A stretch of DNA of 64,000 nucleotides from Adiantum capillus-veneris. Lineage: Eukaryota > Streptophyta > Polypodiopsida > Polypodiales > Pteridaceae. Shown piece after piece: positions 42,112 to 53,603 of this stretch. The stretch is taken from assembly GCA_014529385.2 (NCBI GenBank), contig CM043947.1:97498036-97562035 (forward strand), given 5' to 3'. Position 1 is the first letter of the stretch; every line of letters starts with the position of its first letter. Under the pieces are notes generated by a model that worked only from the letters and a program-made list of their open reading frames with translations, made no database searches and was not told the origin of the DNA. Position numbers and translations under genes: made by a program.

Positions 42112-44337
42112 ATGCACTTACGCTCTGGGCGGGTGCTAGAACGCGAGCATATTGAGGGTGCCTCTGTTCATACGGACACCCATTACCCATCCACGATAGG
42201 CTCTAGACCCTCAGCGGGGACACAAGGTAGCACCACCCAAGACCCTAAAATAGCCGCTAGTGATTCCTCCTCCGACACAGAAATCATGGAAGCATACCCT
42301 ACCCAAAACACTGAGAGAGAAGGCCATGCACCTCACGAAGCTCCACAGCCTAGTACTAGTATGTTTAGTCGTTTCATGGAAACATTAGGTAGAGCTACTC
42401 GCTCGGAACCTGATGCAAATGAAGCACACGAAGGGGGTGGGGAAGTGGACTCTCCTTTCACATCGCACGTGGACCCCACACCCCCAAAGAGTGTCCATGT
42501 GGATATCATGCCAGCTTCTTACCAAGAAGGCCCTGTTGAGCTGCCTCCTTCAGAAGTTCCCTCTAGAGTACCGTTGGTGACAAGTAAAACCACGGGGAGC
42601 AACATTGCTTCTACCTCACAAGAAACCGTTAACACGTCGACTCTAGAAGGATTGTTCATTAATGATCATTGGACATACGACCTCCACACTGAGGTGTTGA
42701 CGGATCTACACTCTGGCCACGCCTACCATGTAGGATGGATAGAGATTGTACAATCCACCTCTAGTGCCACGAGCATCGAAGATCAACAGAAAATGATCTG
42801 TAATGTTATCCATGGTATTATTCAATCCGAAAGGCAAAACCGAGGGGTAAATATACTCTCAACTGGCCCCATGAGATTTCTGGATACGAGCAAGGCTCAA
42901 CAACCTACTCTATCACAAATGGAGACTCCTCTAATGAGTCCCATGGACCCATCTTATGTCATTTCACCTGGGGTCTCTATGCAATCTGAGCCTCCGAGCG
43001 AAAACTTTAGCTTCCCTAACTTGGCTCAACCCTCTATTAAGGAAAACACAGTGCTCACTCCAGGGATAAGCCTGACAGAGAATGTACCGATGACATCTAC
43101 GATTAGCGCAGTGCCACTACCTAGTGTCGTAGTACCTAATATGGGGCCTCGACCATATGTGCCTCTAGCCCCTTATGCACACATGGCCCCCACACCTCCA
43201 ATTGTACCACTTGTTCATGCTCCTCGAGTGCCACTCCCTAGCCCTTATCCGAGTGGACCTATGCCCGGTTATGTTCCATATCCTACATCATCCACACATA
43301 TGCCAAGATCGGTACTCGTCCCTCTCCCACATATGATTCCAAGAGTACCTCCACCGGCCTTGCCTCCTCACATAGGTGACTTGGCAGCGTTTGCTCAAAC
43401 CATAGGTCGATCTATCACGGAAAATATGCGTCATGCATCTGATAGAGAGCCTAGAAGTAAGGCAGTACAAATTGCCAAACTCACGCAAAAATTCAATGGG
43501 GACAAAGATGCTAGAAAACACATTGAAGTGTTTGAACAAGTATGTGATTCCTTAGGGGAACACAACGAACTACATAAGTGCAATGCCTTAAGCTTGACAT
43601 TAAGTGGGAAGGCTGGAGATTGGTATAGGACCCTAAGGGTGGACAAGAAAACAATCTACCCTACCCTTCAAAGGTTGTTTCTAAAGGAGTACATACGAGA
43701 AGGTGTGCTTTGGGGTGTAGCATCTCAGCTACAGAAGGCCGAACGTAAGGAAGGAGAGTCAGTAAGGGACTTCATTAGTCGTCTAAAGCACTTAAACTCT
43801 CATTGCCCTGTAAATGAGCGCTTCAACAATAACCAACTGCTTGATCGATTCATTCGAGGGTTGAGGAATGAAGGAATCTATAATGGACTAGTGATTAGAG
43901 GTATCACAACCTGGGAAGATGTCACTGCCAATGCAATCCAACTAGAGGACAACTTGATGATAGCAGGCATGAGGGTGTCTACTGACACGAGATCCACTAG
44001 CTCACAAGCCATTGAGTATGAACCCATGACTGCAAAGCCCATTGCCAATGAGCCAAAGGTATTTGAGACATTCTTGACAGACCTCACCAAGGCAATCCAA
44101 GAGTCTCTTAAGGATAATCGACCCCCTCAAAATAGTCACATGTATCCAAGAAGGGAGCAACAATGGTGTTCCATTTGCTTAGGTTCACATAGCACTAGTG
44201 AGTGCCCTACGTTTAGAGTAAAATTTAATGGAACTTGCAACGCATGTGGTAGGTATGGTCACCAAGCTAAGGATTGTTTAATGATCAAACGTATGATGGC
44301 AAATAGACCACCTGTAGCCTGGAGGGATGCACCTTGA
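42112..44337 (+). pseudogene. gag of 13.4-kb element, 741-aa open stretch
   Basis: Starts MHLRSGRVLEREH, a common opening for plant gypsy polyproteins. Residues 1-440 are low-complexity, Pro/Ser/Thr-rich. Retrotrans_gag core at ~443-620 (AKLTQKFNGDKDARKHIEVFE, AGDWYRTL, LQRLFLKEYIREG, FIRGLRNEGIYNGLVI). Two zinc knuckles near residues 680-725: CSICLGSHSTSEC (CX2CX3HX4C) and CNACGRYGHQAKDC (CX2CX4HX4C). The open stretch ends at TGA 44335, but the frame continues without a shift, so this stop may be either a mutation or a gag terminator. Much longer than a typical gag. Confidence 0.9.
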
Positions 44338-45252
44338 GCTCCTGTATTGATGCCTGCTCCACCTGTTGAGCAACTACCGCAACACATGGTCCCTAGATCT
44401 CAAAATGTTGTACAAGCTACACCGTTACCACCTCCTGTGCTAGGACCGCAGCCCCCGCATCCAAGGGTCACCCCTATGAACCAAGTGGGTTGCGAGCCAT
44501 CTAATGCTTATGCAGATGGTTGTGAGGAGGAAATAGACACTAGTATTTCCTACGGACTTGATACATTGGAAGAGTGTCCTATATACTACATGGAAGATTG
44601 TTGGGGGCAAGTCAAGCCGGTTTAGCAAGCTGCTGCTCTCGCATCCAGAGGTCAAAATATCAACACCCAGGCTAGGAGGCCACCTCTTCAATGCTACGAG
44701 TGTGGTGGACCACATCGGGCTAGTGTGAAATCGCCAATACCACCCGTCGCACCCGCTTATGCGATTACACGGTCCATGCTTCAAGGGCCACGCCATATCC
44801 TCGAAGAGAGAGATACCGCGTCAGTTATCCGAGCAAAGAAAAAGAAGACACAAAGGAAGAGGTCGCAAAATACGGGAAATTCAAAGCCAAGTTCCAAAAC
44901 AAACATAGGAACAGGAGATGACCCCGTGTATATGAATGACCTCGAGGATGATTCAGATTCAATCGAGACAATGGAGACTAGAACCAATACCACAAAGGGA
45001 AAGACTGACAAAGAAAACCGTAACATGGAACCAAATGAAAACCGAATAAGAGAAAACCATAAAGAGCCTCTGAAAACACCACAAGTGTTTCCAAATCCAA
45101 TCCAAGACCCCCAAGATAAACCGCAGGGGCAAAAAGGGAAGAATCGTAAAAAGAAGATTGGGACGTACCCAAACCCAGTAGACGAGATTGAGCAAGTGAG
45201 ACATCTAAGAGGTTTAGTGGAGGAGACTCAAAGGAAACTAGAACCATAACCC
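44338..45252 (+). pseudogene. gag-pol linker with third zinc knuckle-like motif
   Basis: Same frame, interrupted by TAG 44623 and TAA 45247. Contains CYECGGPHRASVK, a CX2CX3H knuckle whose last Cys is lost, an AYAITRSML motif, and a long Lys/Glu/Asn-rich charged stretch. No enzyme fold. Equivalent to the VVTRAQAR region of the minus-strand gypsy at 6.6-7.2 kb. Confidence 0.7.
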
Positions 45253-46053
45253 ATGCATGTCAAAATTCATGACACAGTGTTTCCCACGCAAGTTCATCCA
45301 CCCCACATGAACCATAGACCGTTAGCCATATCTAGTATCATCCAAGAAGGGAGTGAGGACGGGACATCAGAAAGTGAGCATACACCTTTCTTGTTGGAAA
45401 GGATGTTTAACGAAGGAATACCTGATCCCATTGAGGAATATGAGATTCCATCCTCACCAGTTCCTAGTCAAGGACCTACACCCTGCAAAACGCCAATGAA
45501 TGTTGCCAAACTAGTGGACTTCATGTCTTCTGAGGTCCGAACCACGATCATAGCAAAGCTGTATGGAGATCCTGAGTTATTCCTTGCACTTCGAGCATTC
45601 CTTAACGGAGAGCTACGAACGGGATTACCGCAGTTTGCGCAACCAAATAGGCCCAACTCGATTATGATTGATGAGGAAAATCATGTGCAATCACTTGACT
45701 TAGATGGACACGAGTCCGTGATCGAGGTACCCATTAACGAATTAGGGCAGTATTTTGAAGGCGACGAGTCTAATGCGACCCTACCCATCACTACCAAGGG
45801 ATTAACTATAAAGGGAATTCTTGATGGTGGTGCGGGAGTTAGCATCGTTACAAAAGATTGTTGGGAATCCATGGGAAAACCCCGCCTCAGTGTTACTAAC
45901 ATTGTGGTAAAGATGGCAAATGGTACCATAGCCAAACCTATGGGGATGCTTAAGGATCTTAAGATCAAAGTTCTAGGACACAAGGTACGACATACGTTCA
46001 TTGTAATGGATTTATCTAAACACCTTATGTCATATGAAATGATTTTAGGATGA
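45253..46053 (+). pseudogene. first aspartic protease of 13.4-kb element
   Basis: In frame, ends at TGA 46051. Residues ~190-266 are the retropepsin: ILDGGAGVSIVTKDCW with active-site Asp-Gly-Gly, VVKMANGTIAKPMG in the flap region, HTFIVMD, and the C-terminal MILG. The stop falls within the usual ILGRPF strand. It would cleave the gag-pol polyprotein. Confidence 0.9.
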
Positions 46054-46926
46054 CCATTCATGAGGGAAGCACAAATGGTTCATGATTGGTCTAAAAATCA
46101 TGTCTATTTGCAATTCCAAGAATCTGTCCTTAGAGTGGATTTGGTGACTGGTAAGGTACACCCCTTAGGGAGTAAAACCATTATTGATCATCGCTCTGAC
46201 ACCATAGTTCACTCGGCCCCACTACAATATTGTTACACTTGTAAGAAGGATACAGACATTGGCCAAGATTCTCCTTACATGGATGTGTTACCGGGTATGA
46301 CGGAATCAGACAACGTAGACTGGGTACACCTAGCTGCAACCATAGATACCTGGGGAAATAGAGGAACCACTTGGGTCACACCAGAGGGGGAAGAGGTACC
46401 ACAAATTGCACCTCTGAACATGATAAGTTCCATACATGCATCTTCTAAGGGCAAGGCAATTGTGGACCAATCTGACAGTGACACCGATAGCTCAATAGAA
46501 AACTTTGACCAACACGACCTGGACACTGACTCCCAGAGTGAAACGGATTCTGAATCTCATGAATTAGAGAGTGGAGCAAGTTCAGAGTCAAAACATTCGG
46601 AAGGACCGAGCACATCAACCGATGATAGCTCCCCTGAGAGTGAAGAGGACACCAACGAGGACTCCTTTAGTGAGCCAGATCTAAATGCACATCAAAAGCA
46701 GGTCTCAAATAAGAAAAAGAAAAACCTTAAGAGGCGTCGATATCGAGCCAATGTACGTGCTAGGATAAAAAAGAAGAGATCCTCAGCAGAATGGCTCAGT
46801 TATATAGGGGCATGTGATGCTCATCGGAAATTGGTAGACAATTGGGGTGAATATCTCCAAAATGTTATGTGGTGTAGACCATGACCCCATGACATAGCCC
46901 AATTAGAGATCATAGACAAGCCAAGG
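46054..46926 (+). pseudogene. acidic post-protease linker
   Basis: Same frame; ends at TGA 46882. Begins with the last part of the protease (MREAQMVHDWSKNHVYLQF), then WVHLAATIDTWGN, a long Ser/Asp/Glu-rich stretch (SDSDTDSSIENFDQHDLDTD) and a basic KKKKNLKRRRYRANVRARIKKK patch. No known domain. Confidence 0.8.
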
Positions 46927-48133
46927 TTGAGCCGCACTGCAAGGAGGCGTCAAAACCAAGAGTTAGCTCTTCAACACAAGAAAGCAGAAATGAAAGCACA
47001 AACCAAAGCACAACCAGAATCCACAGACTTGCACCTTGCACCAGAACATTTCAAATCTTACACCACAGGGGAAGCAAAGGTCGTGTACACAAAAGCCCAA
47101 AGAATACCTATCGATGGGAATAATGGAATCTATGATGGTCCGGCAATAGTTAAAGAAATAGAATTAGCTGACCTCGATGAAGAATCAAAACCTGTTTTTA
47201 TTGCCCAAGACCTCACAGAAGTTGAAGAGGCGGTCCTCAAAGAGCTTCTCAAGGAATTCAAGGACGTATTCTCTTGGACATAACATGATATGAAAGGTGT
47301 TCCACCTTGTGTGGTCCAACATACAATCCCTATGATTAGCACTGCGAAGCCCGTACAACAAAGACCCTACCCGATGAATCCTAAGTACGCAAAGATCATT
47401 CAAGAAGAACTAGAAAAGCTTATCAAATGTGGGTTCATATATCCTATTGAACACTCTGAATGGGTGTCTCCAATAGTTATCGTGCCAAAAAAGAATGGGA
47501 AACTCAGGGTGTGCGTGGACCTCAAAAAAGTTAATGCAGCTACTAGAAGAGACCATTACCCCCTACCATATTCCGAACATGTACTCGAAAGAGTTGCAGG
47601 CAAGGAAGCTCATAGCTTTCTAGCTAGATGGGTACTCAGGCTACAACCAAATCACGATAGCGCTAGAGGACCAAGCTAAAACTGCCTTCATCACAGAATT
47701 TGGCGTGTTTGCATTTCGTGTGATGGCTTTTGGCTTAACAAATGCCCCTGCTACATTCCAACGATTAATAAACACTGCTTTTAAAGAATATTTGAGAGAG
47801 TTTTGTGAAGCTTTCTTAGACGACCTTTGTGTTTACTCTTCTTGGAAGGAACATCTATCATGTTTGCGGAAGGTGTTTGAAAAGTGTAGGTTATATTGTA
47901 TCTCATTGAACCCGTTCAAATGCCAATTTTGGGTCAAGCATGGAGTTATTTTAGGGCATATAGTATCCAAGAATGGTATCTCAACCGATGAGAGCAAAAT
48001 TAAAGTGATTCTAGAGTTACCACCACCAACCAATTACAAGGGAGTTCAAAGGTTCATGGGACACGTGGGTTATTATCGACGGTTTATTTTATTTTTCGCT
48101 GAGATAGCACGTCCTTTACAAGCTTCTCATTGA
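46927..48133 (+). pseudogene. reverse transcriptase of 13.4-kb element
   Basis: Lead-in FKDVFSWT, then TAA 47281. RT: IVIVPKKNGKLRVCVDLKKVN, then a 4-bp duplication (CTAGCTAG at 47620-47627) shifts the frame in the LDGYSGYNQI block. The rest continues in the next frame: VMAFGLTNAPATFQRLI, catalytic AFLDDLCVYSS (near 47812), GVILGHIVSKNGI, GYYRRFI. A second frameshift near 48115 precedes RNase H. The catalytic Asp pair is kept. Confidence 0.92.
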
Positions 48134-48794
48134 ATTTAAATGGACTGAAGAGTGTGACCAGGCCTATGAACAATTGAAGAAAACACTAGCAAGTGCTCCG
48201 ATTTTAAGGACACCTAACTGGGATGTCATTTTCCATGTGCATATTGATGCATCAAACTTTGCTATTGGGTGTGTTCTCACTCAACCAGGAGAACATAAAT
48301 TGGACTATCCCATTAGCTTTGCAAGCCGTCAATTGAACGATGCTGAAAGGAACTACACCACTACAGAGCGGGAAGGTTTGGAAATGGTTTATGCAGTAAA
48401 GAAATTTCGCTACTACCTTCTGGCAAACAAGTTTGTATTTTATGTGGACCATTAAGCGTTGTTGTATCTGGTAAACAAGCCATGCTCCACAGGAAGAATC
48501 ACACAATGGTTGTTAATTCTTCTGGAGTTTGATTTCACGATTGTAGTGAGACCCGGTAAAAGGCACGTCATGGCTGATCATTTGTCTCGCATACCCAATG
48601 GTGAAGCGCCTACAGGAGTTCATGATGAATTACCCGATACTTCCTTATTCATGGTTGAGACTATGCTTGAATGGAGTGAGAACACTGTTAACTTTTTAGT
48701 TAATGGTTTTCCACCCAAGGAACTTCGTAAGGATATCGCTCGAAGGCTAGTAAAAGAATGTGAACCCTATTGTTTGATTGCCGAAACTCTGTAG
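48134..48794 (+). pseudogene. RNase H of 13.4-kb element
   Basis: Third frame. FHVHIDASNFAIGCVLTQ, ERNYTTTEREGLEMVYAVKKF and FYVDH carry the usual acidic/His residues. TAA 48453 follows FYVDH, in a spot where Gln is usual, and TAG 48792 lies before integrase. ADHLSRI closes the domain. No second RNase H is seen. Confidence 0.9.
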
Positions 48795-51011
48795 AGATTA
48801 GGCAAGGATGATATTCTTAGGCGTTGTGCCCGCGAGGATGAATATTTGTATATCTTGCAAGAAGCACATATGGGCATAGCAGGAGGACATTTTTCAGGAG
48901 ACCTGACTGCTAGAAAGGTGCTGCAATCAGGCTATTGGTGGCCAACTTTATTTAAGGATGCATCACTTTTTACAAAAGGGTGTGATGAGTGCCAATGTTA
49001 CAAGACCACACAACGCAAAGACAGAATGCCCTTACATCCTATTAAAGTTACCCAACCATTTGAGAAATGGGGCTTAGACTTTGTAGGTCCAATTAGTCCC
49101 GCAGCTCGCAACACTCAATCTCGATATATTCTAGTTGCTACGGACTATGTAACAAAGTGGGCTGAAGCTAAGGCTTCACAAAAAGCTGACGCGAGGACAA
49201 CAGCTAAGTTTCTTTTTGAGAACATTATCACAAGATTTGGTTGCCCTTTTGAAATTGTTAGTGATAATGGTACCCATTTTATAAATGAGGTAATAAGAGA
49301 GCTTACCACGACCTTTATGATATCCCACCATAAGTCTACACCTTATTACCCGCAAGCTAATGGACAAGCCGAGAGCACCAACAAGACTCTAATCTCTATT
49401 TTAACCAAGACGGTAGAAGCTAATCGCACTGTTTGGGATTTGAAGTTGACATCTGCTCTATGGGCTTATCGTACTGCTTATAAAGTGGCTATTAATTGTA
49501 CGCCATTCAAAATGGTATACGGCCAAGAAGCGGTTATGCCTTGGGAGTTTGTCATTCCTAGTCTTAGGGTAGCTTCGCAAGAAGGATGGAATGGTAACCC
49601 CTTAACCGAGCGTTTGTACATCTTAGAAAAACTAGACGAAGAGAGACAGTTGGCTGTGCAAAATGCTCTTGTGGAAAAGGATAGGAGAAAGAAGTGGTTT
49701 GATCGCCATGTAAAGGACAAGGACATCAAAGTTGGTGATAAAGTCCTTATGTATGGAGTACGTAAAGAGAAGAAAAAGTTGAAATATGCTGGTAAAGGAC
49801 CATATAGAGTATGTGAAATTACCCCACAAGGTACCCTTCGTGTGGAAACTCTTGATGGAGTTGAAACCATTGGATTCCTCAATGGGAGTAAATTCAAAAG
49901 ATATTATGATCCTTTAAGCCAAGAAGAACTACGGGCCATTCATCAAAAGAAGGCCGCCAAAGCACAAACCGAGTTAAACAAGATACAAGCTCAAGCTGAG
50001 GCTAAGGAGCGACAACAACGTATAAGACAAAAACGAGAGGCTAGCCTTGGAGTCACAAATGCATTCCACGTGGAAATCGAAGAGGAGGGGTTGGACTCTG
50101 ACACACCTCTACGATACCCTATTGAGTTAAACAGTGCCTATGGAAAAGTTCTATATAACGCCTTATTGGACACGGGTGATAAATATAATCTGCTATCCTA
50201 TGGGGTGTGGTGTCAGCTAGGGAAGCCACCTCTATCTGAGAGTATTATCCAAGTCAAGGGTGTCAACAAGAAAAAAACTACGGTTTTTGGAATCTGGCAC
50301 ACTTCTGTCAGTTATGACAATGGAATTGTAGCTCAAGACTTTTTGGTCATGCCTACTGGAACTATGGAGGGTAATATAAACCTAGGCCGCACGTGGATGA
50401 TAGCCACCAAATGCACTATTGATTGGGGGACTGGGGGTGTTACAATGCAAAAACCAACTCTTAGCCCTACCACTCAAGCCATAGTCCTTGAGATATTGCC
50501 TAAGGAAATAAAACCCAAGACAGTGCATGTCCAGGAGGTTGAACCATACGTCCCCATAGCCCAACTCTCTAGAGCTTCAACTGATGTAGTTGAAAGAAAT
50601 CTTGAGACACACAAGAACCATCCTAATATAACACAGAAAACATACAAGTGGGTCCCTAAAGCCTCTGTAGTGAGCATGGTTGATGCAAAAAAACGGAAAC
50701 CTAGTAAGAACCGTCCCACTCACTCCAAGAAATGTAAAGAAACGTTGCGTTGGATTCCTAAACGACTATTGGAAGCCCAAGGATACTATGAAGGAAATGA
50801 TCAAATCTGGGTGCCCAAACGTAAAGTGTACTCTTACCTGTCACCTGGCCCATGTAAACCCAATCCTGTGGCTCCAAAACAAATTGAAAATCGCGGAAAG
50901 GAAAAATTCGTGGAATGTTACACACCCGATCTAGAGCTAGTGTGGGTACCAAAGAAAGAACGATTTGTTCCACCTAGCTCAGGAACAGGGAAATCAAATG
51001 AAGCTTCCTGA
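48795..51011 (+). CDS. integrase fused to a second retropepsin-like domain and W-x-P-K repeats (721 aa open from 48846)
   Basis: Uninterrupted from 48846 to TGA 51009. Residues 1-60: H2C2 finger (EAHMGIAGGH, CDECQC). 75-180: DDE core (LDFVGP, IVSDNGTHF, NGQAESTNK), all three residues present. ~290-360: basic barrel (KYAGKGPYRVCEITPQGTL). ~365-405: charged coiled coil. ~430-520: retropepsin-like, with Asp-Thr-Gly at residues 442-444 (ALLDTGDKYNLLSYGVW), VKGVNKKKTTVFGIW and a closing NINLGRTWMIATKCTIDW. ~590-721: four W(V/I)PK motifs, one as LLEAQGYYEGNDQIWVPK. The start shown follows TAG 48792; the natural product would come from the gag-pol frame. A second protease after integrase is not part of the standard gypsy plan. 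Confidence 0.88.
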   Translation, partial: RLGKDDILRRCAREDEYLYILQEAHMGIAGGHFSGDLTARKVLQSGYWWPTLFKDASLFTKGCDECQCYKTTQRKDRMPLHPIKVTQPFEKWGLDFVGPISPAARNTQSRYILVATDYVTKWAEAKASQKADARTTAKFLFENIITRFGCPFEIVSDNGTHFINEVIRELTTTFMISHHKSTPYYPQANGQAESTNKTLISILTKTVEANRTVWDLKLTSALWAYRTAYKVAINCTPFKMVYGQEAVMPWEFVIPSLRVASQEGWNGNPLTERLYILEKLDEERQLAVQNALVEKDRRKKWFDRHVKDKDIKVGDKVLMYGVRKEKKKLKYAGKGPYRVCEITPQGTLRVETLDGVETIGFLNGSKFKRYYDPLSQEELRAIHQKKAAKAQTELNKIQAQAEAKERQQRIRQKREASLGVTNAFHVEIEEEGLDSDTPLRYPIELNSAYGKVLYNALLDTGDKYNLLSYGVWCQLGKPPLSESIIQVKGVNKKKTTVFGIWHTSVSYDNGIVAQDFLVMPTGTMEGNINLGRTWMIATKCTIDWGTGGVTMQKPTLSPTTQAIVLEILPKEIKPKTVHVQEVEPYVPIAQLSRASTDVVERNLETHKNHPNITQKTYKWVPKASVVSMVDAKKRKPSKNRPTHSKKCKETLRWIPKRLLEAQGYYEGNDQIWVPKRKVYSYLSPGPCKPNPVAPKQIENRGKEKFVECYTPDLELVWVPKKERFVPPSSGTGKSNEAS

Positions 51012-51564
51012 TCTTCATGTAGTTCCTATACGCGAATAGAAGCTTCGACACAACCTCCACCTACCACTGTACATATCCATACAAGCACGAAAGAGTTTGC
51101 ACCTCCCAGGGTAAGTTCACCACCTACAACAACGTTGCAAATAAAATCATGGGAGAGTACCTTACCACCCTTGCAACTAGATGAAACGCATAGGGCGGTC
51201 GAAAACTATTGGTTAAAACCTTCAACCATAACAACTTGGAACAATTGGTTTCAAAAGGTGACGACCTCATTCCAAAAGGTATGATCTACCCAAGGAAGGG
51301 GGGAGTTTTTGCTAACATCAATCATTCACTCGCTCCCCTCTCAACCTTCCTCCCTGACCTCTCAATTCCAATCTTAGGGAATGTATATATATAGCCTTAT
51401 ACTCACAAAAAACAAAAATAGTAAAGAGCAAGAGCGACTAGCAACGAGAGAGCACCCTATCAGATCTTACATATAAGTCCAAATTCACCGTGTCAATTCA
51501 AGCAACACACAAAAACAACTCTTATGTATTAAAGGCCTAACCAAATCTATCTGTCTTGTCAGAA
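51012..51564 (+). promoter_or_regulatory. inter-ORF region with TATA box before third ORF
   Basis: GTATATATATAG at 51380-51391 lies about 175 bp upstream of the ATG of the third ORF. It is followed by an A/C-rich, G-poor stretch resembling a plant 5' UTR. This suggests a local promoter for ORF3, but a splice acceptor is also possible. The region also holds degraded W-P-K-like sequence. Confidence 0.45.
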
Positions 51565-51987
51565 ATGGCTACTTCACCAGAGGCATGCACTTCTATTTTT
51601 GATGAAAGGTACCCTTTGTCTTTTCAACAAGTGTTCTACGTATGCTACCCTATACTTTCTTGCGAATGGGATTTGATAGAGAGCCTTGCATGTGAGAGAA
51701 ATTTTGAGGAGTTAGAATGGATGATATGTCTATGGCTAACTAGTGATCCCTACCCAGTAGCGAATGTGTCTCCAATGGCACATGCTTATTCTTTTGCACA
51801 AGATGAGTATCCACGCATCACGAGGTTCTTGATTAGCATGCTTGCACAAGAGGATGATGAAGAGGAACTAATAGAGACCGAGGAAGACTATGGCCTCACG
51901 GACAACGATTTTATTTATCTAGATGATGAGGATAGAGGCCTAGCCTTAGGGTGGCCACCCGGTTTATATAATATCCTCTTTCCTTGA
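51565..51987 (+). CDS. third ORF of 13.4-kb element, 140 aa, unknown
   Basis: ATG 51565 in a good context (AGAAATGGC). The N-terminal half is Cys/Trp/Phe-containing (FDERYPLSFQQVFYVCYPIL, LEWMICLWLTSD), the C-terminal half very acidic (QEDDEEELIETEEDYGL, DNDFIYLDDEDRG). No signal peptide or clear membrane span, so an envelope role is not supported. It is intact whereas pol is broken. Its position between pol and the 3' LTR matches extra ORFs of large plant gypsy elements. Function unknown. Confidence 0.55.
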   Translation: MATSPEACTSIFDERYPLSFQQVFYVCYPILSCEWDLIESLACERNFEELEWMICLWLTSDPYPVANVSPMAHAYSFAQDEYPRITRFLISMLAQEDDEEELIETEEDYGLTDNDFIYLDDEDRGLALGWPPGLYNILFP

Positions 51988-53203
51988 TTCCAAAAGGGGT
52001 GACAGATAGGTAAGTTAGGGGTCTAGATTGTGTTTTGAGTTTGTTTTTTAGGAGTTTTAATTTTTCACACTGACATGCCTCCTAGAGGTATAGTGCGTGT
52101 TTTTGGATGTGTTAGGTAGTACTTATATGGATCTCCATCCACATGGCTGAGGACATCTGCTTCAACGAAATGAGCCACTCCATACCTCCAGGTGTACTAC
52201 TTTCCATGATTCATGTTGGTGGATATGTGTAATTGCTAATAATGATTTTTCATTCTTTGTTTGAGTACAATAGTTATGATTGTTATCTGCCATTATAGAT
52301 GTATAAATTTGTCTTTGCTTAAGTTGATTGAACTCCAGTTTAATCTTATGGATGAGCCTGGAGATTAGGAGACCGTGACTTTAGGTTAACTCGTTTACTT
52401 GACCACTAGGCCTAGCTAATAAAATTATCCGAGTATTTGAGACCTTAGGAATGTTTTAGGCAGAGAAAGGCTTGCTCACTCAAACAACAAAAAACACTAG
52501 TGTGAATACCAAGGAAATGGAAGCAAAAAAAAAAAAAAAAACATAAGTGCCACAAATGAAAAATCTTACGCTGGAAGAGAAATCCTGGCTTGAATTGGTA
52601 CTTCACTCACATGTATTGTCTATGGTACTAGAGCCCTAGAGGTTCCCAGTGTGGGTTGCTTTTCCTTGAGAAGCAAAAAACCCCGGACATACAAAATAAG
52701 CACACACGTCACATGATTGTGACCCAAAGTAAAAAAGTATAAAAAAAAATAAAAATAAAAAAGAAAGTAAAAGACTTCCATTAAGCTTACAGTTAACATT
52801 TCAAGCTTTTGTTTGCAGTTGTGAGAGCGAGGTGGCTAATCAAAGCTGAAAAGCATAATTAGGGAATCTTGCATTTAGATAATCTTCTTAGCTTAGCTAG
52901 TACTAGAGTAGTTGTTTTAACCTTAGTCATAGCTAACTAATTGATAGACTCACCCATAAGCTCAAAACTCTTGATTAATTAATTTACTCAAAGTGCAATT
53001 TATTTGTCCTTAATGGCAGTCTAACATTTCATAAATCTTGCATTTACTCGTTTCCACATGTACTTTACACTCCCTCATGATTTATGGCAATATAATTCCG
53101 CTTGCTAAAACAGTGACTTTGCCTTGCAGATTCAAATCTAGATGCTCTACAACATGGACATACCAAGCTTCAACTCAATAGCTTCCGAGGACGGAATCTA
53201 CAT
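51988..53203 (+). other. 3' untranslated region of 13.4-kb element
   Basis: About 1.2 kb without a credible ORF, AT-rich, with A runs near 52528 and 52742. Confidence 0.6.
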
Positions 53204-53218
53204 CAGGAAGGGGGGCAA
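53204..53218 (+). other. polypurine tract of 13.4-kb element
   Basis: AGGAAGGGGGGCAA directly before the 3' LTR start TGTTAACCC. Confidence 0.85.
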
Positions 53219-53528
53219 TGTTAACCCTCGTGGCTCACGGACACCCTATCGCCTATGACGGACACTGTAACCGTATTATTTATTTAAGTAGAGTCAGGCA
53301 CCGGGCTTGTCGGTCCAATAGGGAAAGGTAGAGTGATCGCTGATGAGAGGCGCACTCTAACACGAGCATGCTAGGGTTAGTTGGCTAAGCATGGGCGCCC
53401 AAGTGTGAATGGGGTGAGCTCATATAAAAGCCAACTAAACCTAATTTTTACTCATTCTCTCATTGTGCAATAGAAGCTGCTCTTGCTCCATCTCCACCTT
53501 CTCCTTCACCATCTCCTTGTGTGTGTGC

Positions 53529-53603
<75 letters not shown>

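Noticed and set aside
51565-51987. Envelope-like protein for the third ORF of the 13.4-kb element
   Set aside because: No signal peptide, transmembrane span or Cys pattern of a fusion protein; 140 residues is too short. Left as unknown.
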